64,000 nt of DNA from Ecdyonurus torrentis. Taxonomy: Eukaryota; Arthropoda; Insecta; Ephemeroptera; Heptageniidae. The stretch lies in contig OX439128.1 in NCBI GenBank assembly GCA_949318235.1, positions 40,053,883 to 40,117,882 of the forward strand, given 5' to 3'. Numbering within the stretch: the stretch's first letter is position 1; every line of letters begins with the position of its first letter. A program made the translations under genes and the position numbers. Shown piece by piece: positions 1 to 13,637 of this stretch. Under the pieces are notes generated by a model, which was not told the DNA's origin, did no database searches, and saw only the letters and a program-made list of their open reading frames with translations.

Positions 1-331
1 TAGAAATATTTCTACAAGTATTTAGTTTTTGTTTAATATTATGCATTGTTTAAAAAAAATCAAACTAAAAGCAAAAGAAAAAAAATTTATGAATGAATGA
101 ATGCATAAATGAATACATAGTGGAAAGACTATAAGAAAAAATAGCAAAATGGTATGAACAATCTTAGTTATAAAGAAAGTTTTTAGAAAACAGTTTTTTA
201 ATATCTAATCTTAATCATATACTTGCTATAACTATATGATTATAGCACTGTCTCAAATAAAAAATATTTAATAATAACTTAAAAGTTCATCTAGGTTTTC
301 CATTAATAGTATAGGTCAACTATATAGTATG

Positions 332-333
<2 letters not shown>
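1..333. other. AT-rich non-coding DNA
   Basis: I see no gene, inverted repeat or splice-site pair here. A short run of ATGAATGA-type tetranucleotides lies near 90-110. Confidence 0.6.

Positions 334-413
<80 letters not shown>
334..413. repeat. (TA)n microsatellite
   Basis: An uninterrupted TA dinucleotide array of about 80 bp. Confidence 0.98.
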
Positions 414-415
<2 letters not shown>

Positions 416-496
416 TTTGAAAATAACACAGGCTAGAAACAAAAACGCAACAAAAAAAGTTAATGTTTTAAGTTTCAAATAATACGAAAACTATCA

Positions 497-576
<80 letters not shown>
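497..576. repeat. (GA)n microsatellite
   Basis: A GA array of about 80 bp with one AA interruption near 511. It is one of more than fifteen GA/CT arrays in the window. Confidence 0.97.
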
Positions 577-577
<1 letters not shown>

Positions 578-3093
578 AATCGAAAAAAGCTAGTGTCTTA
601 TTTCTTTTCTGTTCATTGTACAACAGAAGAAATAAAAGCCTTTTCTCTTTGGAATATTTATAAAAAAAAACGATGTTTTACTTTAGTTAGCTTCCACTTG
701 CTATATAAAAAAAGAGAGGATCAAATAATGTTCTCTTACTGGCATGTTTATTACCCAGCTATCTTTATTTTGTAAGCAAATAAAATTCGTTTTTTTTTTT
801 TTTTTATCAAAAATTTTAAAACCCTTATCAACATTTTATGTAAGTGTAGTATTCCTTATATAAAAAAAAATCGTAGAAAAACCTAAAAAGGCTTACTTCA
901 TGTTTACACTGTAAAGGAAGGAAACAAAAAATTAAATGTTATGATGTAATGCAAATAAAACAGTAATGTATTTTAAAAATCAAGAAGAGTTTTTTTTCCA
1001 AGGGTTTCTACGTATAAATTGAAGCTTTAATTTTTTTATTACATGTGCATCTCTCTTAATATTGAAGCTTTAAAATAATTTAATTCGTTATATTTGCGTT
1101 AACTATATAATTATTATGATCAGTTAAGAAAGTGAACTGTTACAAAAAAGGTACAATGGTTTTACTCAAGTAATGTTTTCCATTGCATCTAAAATGTTAA
1201 TATTCTTGAGTTTTTTATATTAGTTATATTAGTTCTTTTAAAATTTAAATGAATCAAATATGTTTATAAATACATGAAATAATGATATTTAATGATTTTT
1301 AAAATGAATTTTATTTGACTTTAATTTCTTTTGATTTAGTTCAATTCTTATTTTATATACCCATAATTACATAATATTCAGATTTTTTTGTATACGAGTA
1401 CATACATGAAAAGTATCACCAAGGTAAAAGTATATCAAAATTTACCTTCTCACGCACTTTCTTTGTTTTATTAATGACTTAAAGAGAAAAGTAAAGTAAG
1501 TGAAAATTGTCATTAAGGTTGGAACAATGATAAAAAAAAAAGCCTCTAGAAAAAGCTTAGAGAAAATTTCAAAAAGTCTGATTCTGTAAGAGACATCATA
1601 TCATTTTCCCTAAATGTTTTCAACATTTAAAAAGAAAAGAATGAAAATGAAGAGAAAGAAAATAAGAGAAAAACGCTTTAGGGAAACGAAAATCTTACGT
1701 TAAATTAATGACAGCAGCAAAAGCTATCTTTTGTTTTATTAAAATTAGACTACTAGTATTTCATACTCAACATAAATGTGCTTAATAATTAGCTGCTAAT
1801 TAAGAGCATAAATAATATTTTAAGTTTTTTTTTTTATTATTATTTGCTATTTTATATATAATAATAAATAGTTAAAAATTTTAATGCAAGAAGATGGTAA
1901 TACCATAGAATAAATATATATACAGTATTTATACTATGGTAATATCTAGAGCTATGAACATTCGTTAACATTTTGAAACCGGGTAATTATACAACGATTT
2001 TAACGATTTGGTTTTATTAAATTGAACTTTCATAATTTTGTTCTTGGTTTTTTGCTTCTAATAATTGTAATTATGTATATTCCTTTTTTTTTTTAACGAT
2101 TTATTTATTTATTTTTTTTTTTTTGAATAAAAATGTAATTTTTTTAAAAAAATTACATTATTATTATTTTTATCTTTCTGAAGTGAGATTTTAATTTCAT
2201 ACATTTTTTTCATCTATTAACATTCATATTATCATGAATTATTTAAAAACTGTTTTTTTTATTCAAAACCAAAAATCTAAATGTTATTTGGGGAACATAT
2301 AATTTTTAATGTGGTCAACACAAAAGCCATATTGCTCAGTTTTCATTTTTTTAAAAAAATTAAAAAAAAAAAAAAAAAATACAAAAATACTAAACAGGAC
2401 AATATTGTTAATTTTATTGTTATTTTAAATTTTAATATAATTCCTTTATATCCGAACCTATGAATCGATCATCTCGAAACCAATATATATTTCAAACTTT
2501 TTTTTTTATCTATAACTCTAATATTATCAGCATGGTTATTATATTTATTATTTGCTATTCTAACTACATCTAATATTCATTATACTGCGATGGCGCACAA
2601 TGTCAATTATGAAATTGATTTCTTATTATAATATTATTAAAATAATTATTAACATTCCTGTATTCAATATGCGTTAGAGTTAACTAAAAATCTTTAAAGT
2701 CTCGTTTTATACTGTTTATGTTAGTGGGTTACTATATTACATATAAAATCAATAATGCTGTGGATTATTTCAGTATTATATTTATACGTATGTGTATTAT
2801 CTTTCTTGTGATCTTTAACTTAGGGTCTCATAGAAATATTTGTTTTTCAACTATAATCTGTAATCATAATATTGAAACACTATATAGGAGTACATGAAGT
2901 GAAATTTTACAACCTAAATCAAGTTTTATAATTTGAAAATGTATATAGACAAAAGATAATATACTGTAGCATGGAATGAAACTCTTAAAAATACGCATAA
3001 GAGCACAAGAAAAAAGACGAGAAAATAATTACAACAGTTATGAAAATAAAATAATACTTTTTAATTGTTTTTCATTTTTTTTCTGTTTGTACC
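577..3093. other. AT-rich non-coding DNA
   Basis: This stretch holds homopolymer T and A runs (790-806, 2090-2125, 2351-2378) and two small hairpins. One is imperfect, pairing GGTAATACCATAG near 1895 with CTATGGTAATATC near 1937. The other is a perfect A/T hairpin at about 2130-2158. The only ORFs of about 60 codons are lysine- or isoleucine-rich and look like chance ORFs. Confidence 0.55.
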
Positions 3094-3436
3094 TTAAAGC
3101 CATAGACCACATAAAACAACATGTGCTTTTTAATGAATAAACACGAAATGGGATCCTCAAAACTGATGACAATTTTTACCAGAATGTAAATTTAGCCCCA
3201 CGAAAGAATGTGAAAAAATTGTAAAGTATGCAATTTGCTTGAAAATTCATGTTTATGACGTCAGAAACATGCAAAAATTAAAATGAAAATGTTGTGCGGG
3301 TTGCTTAAATCGAATTTTCTGATCACTGCTATGGGGCTACTGTTGGGTTTTGAGACAAACTAATGTTATTTATGTAAATCCCATCAAGTGTTTTGTGATA
3401 TAAATGCTTATGTTTTTCTCTGGTCTATTCCTTTAA
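3094..3436. mobile_element. TTAA-flanked MITE, copy 1
   Basis: A 343-bp element bounded by TTAA at both ends. The inward terminal repeats pair AGCCATAGACCAC on the left with the complement of CTGGTCTATTCCT on the right. The interior has no ORF. A full-length relative lies at 9388-9739 with the same internal landmarks (ACACGAAATGGGATCCTCAA, ACATGCAAAAA, TGTTTTGTGATATAAATGC). A deleted relative lies in each arm of the large palindrome. TTAA target duplications are known for piggyBac and Kolobok elements; which one mobilised this family cannot be told from the sequence. Confidence 0.85.
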
Positions 3437-4860
3437 GGCATACTCTAGACATGCATTATTTTTAACAAAATTTGAATTATCAAACAAAAAGTTTTTATTT
3501 TAAGTTCAAAGAAATAAAATAAATAATAAACAATAATTATGCATATCAGAATATAAATATCAGTATAGTATTACAAATGTGCTTGAATTTTGCATGTAGT
3601 AATTTTGATTTAGATATAAATGAGAATTTCCACCGGACTACATTGCTTTATATATATTTTTTTCGTTTTTTATTAGTATTATTTATTTTTTTAATCTACT
3701 TTACAAGTCTATGATTTTTATCAGTATGGAAAATGAAAGCAAAACACTTCGTGTTTTGACGTAATTCAAAAAACTTTCCCTCCCTTTTCTCCTAAATAAT
3801 CAAGTCCAGTGAGCACATTGTTACCAGTTTATTCATATATAATTTATTTAATAAATAAACGAAGAAGAAAAAAAAATAGAAAAAGTTAAGATAATTTTAT
3901 ATAAATTATATTTTATTCAATTTTAGAAAAATTATTTATAAATTACATATTATGTACTTTTCATTGTTTCGAGTTTATTCTATTTGTATAAAAATAACGT
4001 GTAGCTATGAGTTCGTTAATTATATAAATTTAAAAGTAGACTTATGTTAGAAAAAATCACATTTATATTCAAAACTTATTATTAAATTTTACAAAATTTG
4101 GGTAATATCTGATTACATTTCAACTATAATTACGGAAAAACTTATTCAAAATACAATCACGCAATTGTAGAAATATATAATGTAATGTTTTTTATTTATA
4201 TAGAATTATAAAAAAAAGTTCATGTAATTTTATTATAAGACAATATATTTTATAAATGTAAGAACTAAAAATTTTAATTGGATTGAAAAACAATATTTAT
4301 TAAAAATTAAAAAAAATTGATCAATGTCTCATTCTTTAATGAAGTATGGAAGAGATAGAAAGTGAAAAAAGAGAATGATAAAATAAGAAGAAAATGGAAA
4401 GATGCCCTTTTCTAGACAATTAAATTACAAAAACTTCAAGTTTCTTATATAATATTATTAAAATTAAAGTAGCTTTGCTTATAATGAACGTAGTATTCAT
4501 GATAAAGAAACAGAAATCTTCTTATATATAATTTAAAATTTTACAATTCCTCTTTTATTAATTAAAATTTAAGACAAGAACTTTAGCTTTATTCTTTAAT
4601 ATTTTATCTCTTACTTTTTTCTCTTTTATAATAAAAAATTTCTTACCATGATATCTGAAAGTCCAATATTCATGGACAATATTATAATTATAAAATTATG
4701 TGCTCTAAGTCCACTTGATTTTTTATTAATTAATTTTTTATAATTAGAGCATTAAATTGGTTAAATTTATGCGCTAAAATAAGAGTTATATAATATAAGA
4801 TAAACATTTACATTTGTCGTAATATTTATTGTGTATAATTAGTAAAATAAATTAAAGATC
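3437..4860. other. AT-rich non-coding DNA
   Basis: No gene or clear repeat was seen. Confidence 0.5.
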
Positions 4861-4933
4861 TTCCATGCCATGGTCACAACCCCTTCCAACATAGCTTTAG
4901 CATAGCTGGAAGTAGGTTTGACCATGGAATGGA
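4861..4933. repeat. Short inverted repeat (hairpin)
   Basis: A 73-bp imperfect hairpin. The left part, CCATGGTCACAACCCCTTCC, pairs with the right part, GGAAGTAGGTTTGACCATGG, around an ATAGCTTTAGCATAGCT loop. It could be a very small MITE. No target duplication is obvious in the AT-rich flanks. Confidence 0.6.
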
Positions 4934-5296
4934 CGATAATATTAAAAATATATAATTTTTATAAAATTAAGAGAACTTATAGATTAAAACTGTGTCATTC
5001 AGGCGAGATTCTGGCTAACCATTGAGGGGGAAGAGTGTGGAGATTGAAGCCGCTCTTCAACTTTGGTTAAAATACATTGCTCTATTACTACATACCATCT
5101 TCATTTACCCTTTAATAATAATTGTACAATAGGGTTCACTTGAAACTCTGACCCAGAATCTATTCCTGGGAGAATTCAGGAAATATCTAGAGTGTTCATT
5201 AAGAAATAGGACTAATTGTAAGTTAAATGAAATTAACAACCATTGATCATTAATAACCTACCACCATTATAATGTTATTAAAATAAAATAAAAAAC
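4934..5296. other. Mixed-complexity non-coding DNA
   Basis: Part of this stretch (4998-5180) is less AT-biased and looks like old inserted sequence. There is no ORF and no terminal repeat that I can pair. Confidence 0.4.
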
Positions 5297-5388
5297 TTTT
5301 TTTTTTTGGCTTGCCATATTGTGTTATTGTGCTACACTCATCCCAGTCCAAGTCAAGACATTATCTTATCTACAGGTAAGGACTTGCT
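5297..5388 (-). mobile_element. Retroposon fragment (SINE-like), minus strand
   Basis: The sequence after the T run at 5297-5307 is the reverse-complement relative of 18034-18145. The two share the core TTGTGTTAT, then CCCAGTCC, GTCAAGACATT, GTCTTATC-like and ACAGGTAAGGACTT. On the minus strand the unit ends in an A run, as expected for a poly-A-tailed retroposon. No Pol III A or B box is clear, so it may be the 3' end of a LINE rather than a SINE. Confidence 0.6.
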
Positions 5389-6591
5389 TATATACTTGTT
5401 TATACTTGCTTAAATACTAAAGACCCGTAAGTAAGACATATATTTTAAATATTTAAAGTTATAAAACTTCATCTTATATTTTTGCAAAGCCACAAGAAAA
5501 ATCGTAACATGAAACATGACTTTATAATAACATTTTTTTATATTACATCGTATAGCTTTCCTTATATTTCTACTTTTTATATTATTATTATTTCCATCTT
5601 ACCTTTTTTTTTTTTTTTTTTTTTTCCATATGCCATATTATTGTTTTAATACTCTATCGTATATGAGAAATGTTAGAAACATGTACTGCATTGCATAAAA
5701 GACATTATATTTTTTAATAGCAAAAATAAGCACTAAACTTTATTGTTATAAAAATTTCATGTCTTTTTTTTATGCTAACATAACATCATGTGGACAGCCT
5801 AAATATTTTACTTTTTTTTCTTCTAGTTCTTCTTAGAGAATTTCATTTTTATGATATTTTTTTTTTTTTTTTTTACTACTACTAACACAAAAATGCGTTT
5901 AGGAGAATTCCATATTGAAATAACAATATTATGATTATTTACATATTATATAATAAACAGCTTAAATAATATTATTTAATATTATAATTTTGAATATAAT
6001 ATTTTCATTCATGATCATTTTTAATGTAGAATATAAAACATATTTTTGCCTATTATTGTATTTAATAAATTTTCATCTATTTATTTATTAATATTATACG
6101 TTTATAATATGGTTGGATAAATAAAAACTTTTATTTCATCATTATGATAGCTCTATAAAAAAAGTGCTAGTAAAAAATAAAATGCTAAAATAGAGAAAAC
6201 ATGTTTTTAAAACATTGCATTTTTATTGCATTTATGTTTATATTATGTTGCTGAATTCTAAATGTTTTATTATTTTTTTTCTACTTTTTTTTTATAATTT
6301 ATCATAAATGAACTTTTTAGGGAACTAAATTATTATTTTAAATTTTACATGAAAAAAAAAAAAAAAAAAAAAAAAACTTAATTACATACAGACGACTTGT
6401 AGCTGCATTATTCATGAGTAAACAGGGAAAACGAATGTGAAAAACAATTTTTTTAAATATATAACATATTTATAAAAAGCTATTTGGAGTAGAACAATTT
6501 TGATGACACTGATTATTAATGCATTTTTACTAAATGGGGTTTTTTAACTTTATGTACTGAGCAATTACTATGTGCACACAAATTATACACA

Positions 6592-6594
<3 letters not shown>
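5389..6594. other. AT-rich non-coding DNA
   Basis: This stretch contains long T or A runs at about 5606-5626, 5857-5874 and 6351-6376. No gene seen. Confidence 0.5.

Positions 6595-6634
<40 letters not shown>
6595..6634. repeat. (CT)n microsatellite
   Basis: A CT array of about 40 bp. Confidence 0.97.
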
Positions 6635-6638
<4 letters not shown>

Positions 6639-7681
6639 GTTTGTCTTTCTCTCCCTCTATTTACTATTTTTCTTTTCTCTATGATAAATAATATCTAATA
6701 ATAATAACTAGCAGATTATCTATGAAACTTAAAGTATAAATTAAAGGTAACAAAAATCTACTAAAGACGTGATATAAAGCAATAATAAGCCATATTAGCC
6801 TTGACCTTTAATACTGACCTCAGCAGCTTTACAATTACATTTTTTTCCATAGTAATAAAATACTGAATTTCATATAATATACGTAAAGTAGTAAAGTAAT
6901 TTTTTTATATTACGATATTTTGTGACTAAAATATGAGAAATCAATCATGTTTGAAAAGCAAAGTGTTATGACGACAAAATGACTCTCGACAACGACGACG
7001 ACGATGATGTGATAAGATATAAAATATGAAGGAGTTTGTTTACCTGAATTTTCAAGTAGCAGCTGCTTATGACATGTCAAGTTCAATATAAATCAACATA
7101 TTCTAACACTCTTTACTTTTACGTTAAATATAAATTATTTCATGTTTAAGTGATGTCACGCATTCATTATATAATTTAAATCAGATTTAGATTTTTGATA
7201 TTTGTTGTAGTATTTTATATTATTATTATTTTAAAGTATTAAGTAACTCTATTAACCTAGTCGGTTAATACAGTAACAAACACAAAGAATACAACAAGTT
7301 TTATTCTTATCAAATTGTATTATTTGTAACAATTAGAAATACTTTATAATAAACAAAATCATATACGTTAATTTATGTTATACGCTTCTTCCTTTGAATA
7401 TAAACATGGTAAACACAAGTCTTTAATAATCGTTTCTTCCTTAACTTCTAATCAAATGCTTTAAATCTCACTTTATTCATAATATTCATATTCGTTTTAA
7501 ATTATGAAAAATAAAAATGTTTTTTAATAACCATTGTAAAAAAAATCAAATAAAGAAATACAAATAAAATTGATATTTTTTATGAGTTTGCTTTGAGTAA
7601 ATAAATAACTAAATAATATATCTTATATTCGTTGCATATGATATATATTTGAATAAAGATTTATATACAGTTGAAATATTG
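6635..7681. other. AT-rich non-coding DNA
   Basis: No gene seen. A short CGACGACGACGATGATG tract lies near 6991-7009. Confidence 0.5.
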
Positions 7682-7706
7682 GAAGAAGAAGAAGAAGAAG
7701 AAGAAA
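7682..7706. repeat. (GAA)n microsatellite
   Basis: Eight GAA units. Confidence 0.9.
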
Positions 7707-7910
7707 AAAAGCTTTTCAATATTGTGAATACGTATAATATAAACAAAGTTTTAAATTTGTATATTTATTTTATTTATCTTTTCTTTATATACACCCAAAA
7801 AAAAAACCTTTACTAAACAGTATATCATTTTGTTATATAAGTAGAATAATCGATATTTACTTTACTATAGAGTATTGCTTTCTTTGCTTCACATAAAGAG
7901 GGGAAAATAT

Positions 7911-8028
<118 letters not shown>

Positions 8029-8265
8029 ATTATGTATATACAAAAAAAAATTGTAACGAATTTATGTTTATACAAGCTTTGGCTAGTGATGGTTGGATAT
8101 AGAATACACCTGTGAATTTTAGCACTACAGTATGTATATAAACATAAGGTTGATATTACTATTATTTTCAATATGAAATTGATATAAATATTATAGCAGC
8201 ACAAGAAAAGGTCAGAAGGTGCCTTGGGATACTTTCATTGCTATATCCAAGTCTGACAATGTGAA

Positions 8266-8286
8266 AGAGAGAGAGAGAGAGAGAGA
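8266..8286. repeat. (GA)n microsatellite
   Basis: A short GA array. Confidence 0.9.
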
Positions 8287-9387
8287 AACTACATAGCATA
8301 CCATACAGTACGTGATGTAATGATAAATCATACTTATAACTTGACAAATACCTTTTCCCTCTATGTTTTTATTTTATACTGTCAAAGTTTTATATAAATA
8401 TATACACTAATTAAATATACGACTAAAACTTTTTATTTTAGGGAAAAAAATCAATTTTTATATTTTGTAAGTTGCAATATGAGCTCGTTCTATAAACTAC
8501 ACACAAATATTGAGACAGCTTCGAAAATGTTCCGTTGTTATAAACAGCTGATTATGACGTCGTTACCTGTTTACTACGCTTATACATATGTTCGATTATT
8601 GTTATTTCTTCTTTTAGAACTTTGAACTTGATAAAAATGAAAAAAACTCACAAAAAAAAGTTCCATAAAAAACATGCGACTCACTTTTATCGGCTCAAAA
8701 AACAAGATTAACCAATGAATGTGTGTTATTTTGTTGCTCAACCAATCACTGTTATTGAGATTCACTATACTTTACAGAACAAGCTATGGTAATAACTAAA
8801 AGGTCGTGTTTCTCATTCTATAATACCAACGTAACGTATCATTTAAACGGATAAAAATCTGTTAGAAAGAAAATTCACCACAATAAATTTAAAAAAAAAG
8901 TCTCATTTACGTCCATAAAGTTATTATAATTCTTTTAAATTACATTATCTTTAATTTGTGATCTATTAAATATATAGAACATTAAATATAAGCTTAAAAT
9001 ATTTTCAAATGAAAATCAATATTTTCAATGTTATTTTTGCTAATCGTTCCCCAGCTGGATATAGACTAAACACAAACGTGTAAAATTATGTTTTATACTC
9101 ATATGAATATTCAAATCATGTAGATTTAATGAGAACGTAAAAAATAATAATAGTAAAAACGTTCAATATGTGCTACAAATTTGATAAATATTTTGTTGAA
9201 TAATGTTTTAAAATACAAATAATGTCAATGTTATTATTATTATAACTAAAGCTCAATATATAGTTATAAATACTGCAGTAAATATCAGTACGTATAAACA
9301 TTCTTTATAGCAAAAATTTAATTATAATTTTAAATTGTACTGTATAAATAAGATCTTTCTTAAAAATTAGACACTATATTATATCAC
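8287..9387. other. AT-rich non-coding DNA
   Basis: No gene seen. 8520-8780 is slightly richer in GC and contains a chance 61-codon minus-strand ORF without recognisable motifs. Confidence 0.5.
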
Positions 9388-9739
9388 TTAAAGCCATAGA
9401 CCACATAAAACAACGTGTGCCATTTAATGAATAAACACGAAATAGGATCCTCAAAAAATTGATGACAATTTTTACCAGAATATTAATGTAGCCCTACAAG
9501 AGAGCGTGAAAATACTGTAAAGTATGCAATTTGAGTGACTATTCTTGTTTCTGGCGTCAGAAACATGCAAAAAAATTTAAGAAAATGTTGTGCGGGTTTC
9601 ATAAATCGAAATTTTCTGACCCCTGCGACGTAACGGAGCTACAGTTGGGTTTTAAGACAAACTAAAGTTATTTATGTAAGTCCCATCAAGTGTTTTGTGA
9701 TATAAATGCTTATGTTTTTTTTCTGGTCTATTCCTTTAA
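9388..9739. mobile_element. TTAA-flanked MITE, copy 2
   Basis: A 352-bp relative of the element at 3094-3436, in the same orientation and again bounded by TTAA on both sides. The terminal repeats are nearly unchanged. The interior differs by scattered substitutions and small indels; for example the TGACGTCA palindrome of copy 1 reads TGGCGTCA here. The copies therefore come from separate insertions rather than a recent local duplication. Confidence 0.88.
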
Positions 9740-10159
9740 CTTTACATTGAGACAATAATCAACGATAATATGATCCCAGTAAATAAAACACATTCACAAT
9801 AAACATGACTTTAACACTGAAGTAAATTTAAAATTAGTATATATAATATATGACAAAAAAAAAATTATTTTATTTATTTTATTTTATTATTTAATAATGA
9901 AATTATTTTAATGCAATTTATTGTGTGACAAAATACAATTTTCTATATTTTAAAATACAAAAGTTTAAGCAAATAAAGAATAATTAACTTTAAAGACAGA
10001 TTGTTATAGTCAAGTATCAGTAATTAACAGATTATAAATAATAAAAATATTTTACAAGAAATATGTTGTAATTTAATAAGACTGTATAAATAAAAAATCA
10101 TCGTCAAGAGAAATATGTTTTAAATCTGTTAATTAAAAATGTAATTTTCTGGTCAAGGT

Positions 10160-10230
10160 TCATATAATACGGTTGAAAAAGCCTCGTATGCGCCTTAAAT
10201 AAAGTTATTGTATTATTATTATAATTATTT
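10160..10230 (+). mobile_element. Possible LINE 3' tail
   Basis: The sequence reads GCCTCGTATGCGCC, then AAATAAAG, then a run of ATT triplets (about 10210-10228). The layout of a GC-containing stem, an AATAAA-like signal and a triplet tail matches 15510-15570 and 44095-44168. CR1/Jockey-type LINEs often end this way; the family is an inference. Confidence 0.35.
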
Positions 10231-10579
10231 GTTCAAAAAAAGCATAGAAAAAATTGAATTTTTCAAAAGAGCCTGACAAAAAAATCCGGTCAACTCTTAT
10301 ACAGTGTAAACATGAAGAAAATACTGATATTTAATATTTTTGAGACAATCGAATTATATAGTATAAAATAGCACATTTTAAGGCAAAAAAGGACTTTTTA
10401 AACAGAATATTGCATAATATCCGAATAAAGTACCCCCTTGACCTAATAAAATTTGTTTCCAAGCATTTTTTTTTATGACTAAACACATCTAAAATTCTAT
10501 AGCTGAATGCAAAGTGTGCATAGTGACAAAAAACAAGATTTTTTCCCCCTTCAACTTATAAAGATAGCCACACAAGTGA

Positions 10580-10910
10580 GGAATCTTAATCAGCGGTCAA
10601 AAGCTTTGCTATTTTGCATATCAAAAGTAGAGATAAAAGGAATAGAGAGAACATTGTGATAAGAGTGCAGGTCAGAAAAAAAAAAAAAAAAAAAAGTTGA
10701 GTGAAAAAAAAAAAAGTGGACTGTTCCAGAGTGGTGGTTTCACACGTCCAAACTGCGGGTGTCAGCACGCATCTTATGCTCATAGAGTTCAGTAGATATT
10801 TAGAATGAAGCTCCCAAGTTCACCCTGCTGCATGATAAAACAGTCAGACAGACCCTTACTTCGCTTGCTTGCTGCATCAGAATGCGTGCTCTTGTTCAAT
10901 TCTCTCTCTC
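10580..10910 (+). promoter_or_regulatory. Higher-complexity island beside CT array
   Basis: About 330 bp of mixed-composition sequence ends in a CT array and includes a TTCAGT motif near 10789, which resembles the arthropod initiator TCAGT. An ATG at 10805 opens a 74-codon frame that runs into Ser-Leu repeats, so that frame is not credible as a protein. It may be a promoter, an enhancer or an untranslated exon. No experimental signal can be read from the sequence. Confidence 0.25.
10676..10695. repeat. Poly-A run
   Basis: A homopolymer A tract of about 20 bp, followed by a second A run at 10707-10717. Confidence 0.9.
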
Positions 10911-10913
10911 TCG

Positions 10914-10995
<82 letters not shown>

Positions 10996-11010
10996 TTCAC
11001 TTCTCTCTCT
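10901..11010. repeat. (CT)n microsatellite
   Basis: A CT array with a pure core at about 10916-10989 and degenerate edges. Confidence 0.97.
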
Positions 11011-11560
11011 TTGTATACATCTACTTTAGGAAAGCATAAAGAAAATCGATAAAAACACTATACGATACTTTGTGTTTAATATTATATTATAATAATAATT
11101 TTTGTAGTGGTTTTTCATCGTTATATAAATTTAATTAATCTTTATTTTTAGTTTATAATATTCAGTATAAAATAACAGTAGTAGTAGTATAGTATGAGTG
11201 TGGTATACTTTTAACATGATATGGCCTACTAAAAATGCTTTGAATATTTATTGGAATATGTTAAGAATTTATATTGGTCATTACATGTATTATGAAGTTC
11301 ATAACTATATATATTTTTTATATTAAATAAATGTTATCATTCTATCATAATATGTATAACATATTATATTAATTATTGCACTCTGTATTTCTAAATAACT
11401 TGCATAAGATTATCTATAGATAAATGTAACATACCTCAGTAATGGATTTCTATTTTACAATAATCATTCTACTTTTACTCTCATTTCTTTTTCTTATAAT
11501 AAATTGCAATTATATGTTATGTTTGTGAATTTTATTCTTGTATTAATTAAGTGGGCAAGT
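11011..11560. other. AT-rich non-coding DNA
   Basis: No gene or clear repeat seen. Confidence 0.5.
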
Positions 11561-11876
11561 TAAAGGCGTAAAACACCTCGAACCAAAAAAGTTGTGTAAC
11601 ATCCTAACAAACTTGAAAATCAACGTTGATTTGACCAGAGTCATTGATTTCTAATTTATTTTCCATTCACAAAATCGCTCGAGTGGGGAATGACGTCACA
11701 GCTCGCCTGTTCTACGCGCGCGTAAAACAAGCGAGCTGTGACGTCATTGCCCAATCGTGTTATTTTGTGAATGGAAAATAAATTAGAAATCAATGACTCC
11801 GGTCAAATCAAAGTTGATTTTCAGGTTTGTTAGGATATTACACAAATTTTTTTGTTCAAGATGTTCTACACCTATA
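11561..11876. mobile_element. Palindromic MITE with TA ends
   Basis: A 316-bp near-complete palindrome. The left arm begins AAGGCGTAAAACACCT and the right arm ends with the complement of TAGGTGTAGAACATCT. The arms stay paired for about 150 bp each and meet at CGCGCG near 11720. Each arm carries one TGACGTCA palindrome (11691-11698, 11739-11746). The outer TA dinucleotides suit a Tc1/mariner-type TA target site, which is an inference. No coding capacity. Confidence 0.85.
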
Positions 11877-12345
11877 TCTATTGTCTGTATTGGAAACATG
11901 ATTAAACATTTTATATATCAGGCAAACTTTCTCCGTGCATGTTTTTTACGTCTATATAAATCAAAGAACATATTCTTAAACTTTGATAAGTCAAAAATTT
12001 TAATTCAATTTAATTACTTCTAATATAATTTACTTCTGTAACCACACATCATGTTTTCACATATTCTCGTTACATTAATATGAAGTATAGTATGAATATT
12101 TGAAAGTTTACTTTCTTTGTTGGAATGGAATGCATGCAAATCTAAAAGGGAACTTTAAAACAATGTCTATATATTTCTCATCATAAATTCATTTTACTGC
12201 ATATAACTCAAACATTCTACAAATATTCTGTGTAGAATAATTACTAATGAAAATTACTTTTGATTAATGTTTAAATTAATAATGAAACTTGAATAATATT
12301 CATATGTATACAGTATATGCAATTGTACATACAGTACACACACGT

Positions 12346-12361
12346 ATATAATATATATATA

Positions 12362-12433
<72 letters not shown>

Positions 12434-12437
12434 TATA
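12346..12437. repeat. (TA)n microsatellite
   Basis: A TA array with two short AAT interruptions. Confidence 0.97.
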
Positions 12438-12941
12438 AGAAAATAATGATGATTTAACAATATTATTTATTATTTTGATTTATGCATATATAACATGCAA
12501 CTTTTGTAATATTTAGAAGTGTAAATCATATCAAAACTATTTTAATTTATAATAATTTCTATGATTAACTATCTTATGATGTAATATTTTATAGTTATAA
12601 TATAGGAGGGTAAATTAATTAATAATTTTATTAAATGATAACAATTTGTTTATGAGATAGAAACATGTTAAAAGTTAAATAATATATACTTTTTAAAATG
12701 CCTAAAGGTATTTCTATGATGTTATATGTATATATATATTATTTATTATAATTACTATAAAATATATTTTAATTAAATAATCTTTTATGTTTTAATCTCT
12801 TTGTTACATTACTATATAGTTTGTTTTTTTCTTTTGTTTTAATATGAATAATTATTATATTCAAACTTTTAATGGCACGTCTAAGTGGAGAAATATTTGC
12901 ACTACAAGTAATATAATGTTATTGCATCCATATTTAACGAT

Positions 12942-13420
12942 TTTAAAGCCCCTCTAAAGATTTAGGAAATGCCTTTTTTACCATTGAACACAAAATGGAG
13001 CTTTTAAAACTGGTGCTATATTTCACCCAGACCCAAATGTAAACACGCGAGAGAGATCGAAAAGTCTGAAAAGTAGGCAATTCGAGGCCACTGCAACGTC
13101 ACAGTGGTATAAGTTTATTTTTTTATTTTTTATTTTTTACAAATCACTAAATGGGACATGCAACAACATCAACAACAACAGGACCCAAAACCCGTTTGTA
13201 GCAGTTTCAGTACTGTAGAAAGACACAGCAAAATTTGAAATAGGAAACCAGCACTGCATTTTCTATTGAATAATCATCTCCACATGGCGTCCATAATATA
13301 AGGAAGAAAATCACGTAAATTGCATAATTAACTGTTATTTAGAGCTATGTTGCATAGGTCAATATAAGCATAGTTTTGGAGATGTTATTTGTGTTTAAAC
13401 ATTTAAAAGGGCGTGGTATT
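12942..13420. mobile_element. Possible old relative of the TTAA MITE family
   Basis: The start (TTTTAAAGCC), an ACACAAAATGGAGC segment and a GTCTGAAAAGTAGGCAATT segment fall in the same order as landmarks in the MITEs at 3.1 and 9.4 kb, but with heavy divergence. No right end could be paired. It may instead be an unrelated old insertion. Confidence 0.3.
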
Positions 13421-13558
13421 TGGCTTAAAGTATAACTTTATAAAAAGAGTTTGCGCAAATATTAAAAGTATTGCACCGTTAGAACATGGCTTAAAATTGT
13501 ACTAATATCCAATATACTGCCCTGTATAATAATACAAATTTTATCAATTAAAACAATA

Positions 13559-13562
<4 letters not shown>

Positions 13563-13635
<73 letters not shown>
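13563..13635. repeat. (TA)n microsatellite
   Basis: A TA array of about 73 bp. Confidence 0.97.
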
Positions 13636-13637
<2 letters not shown>
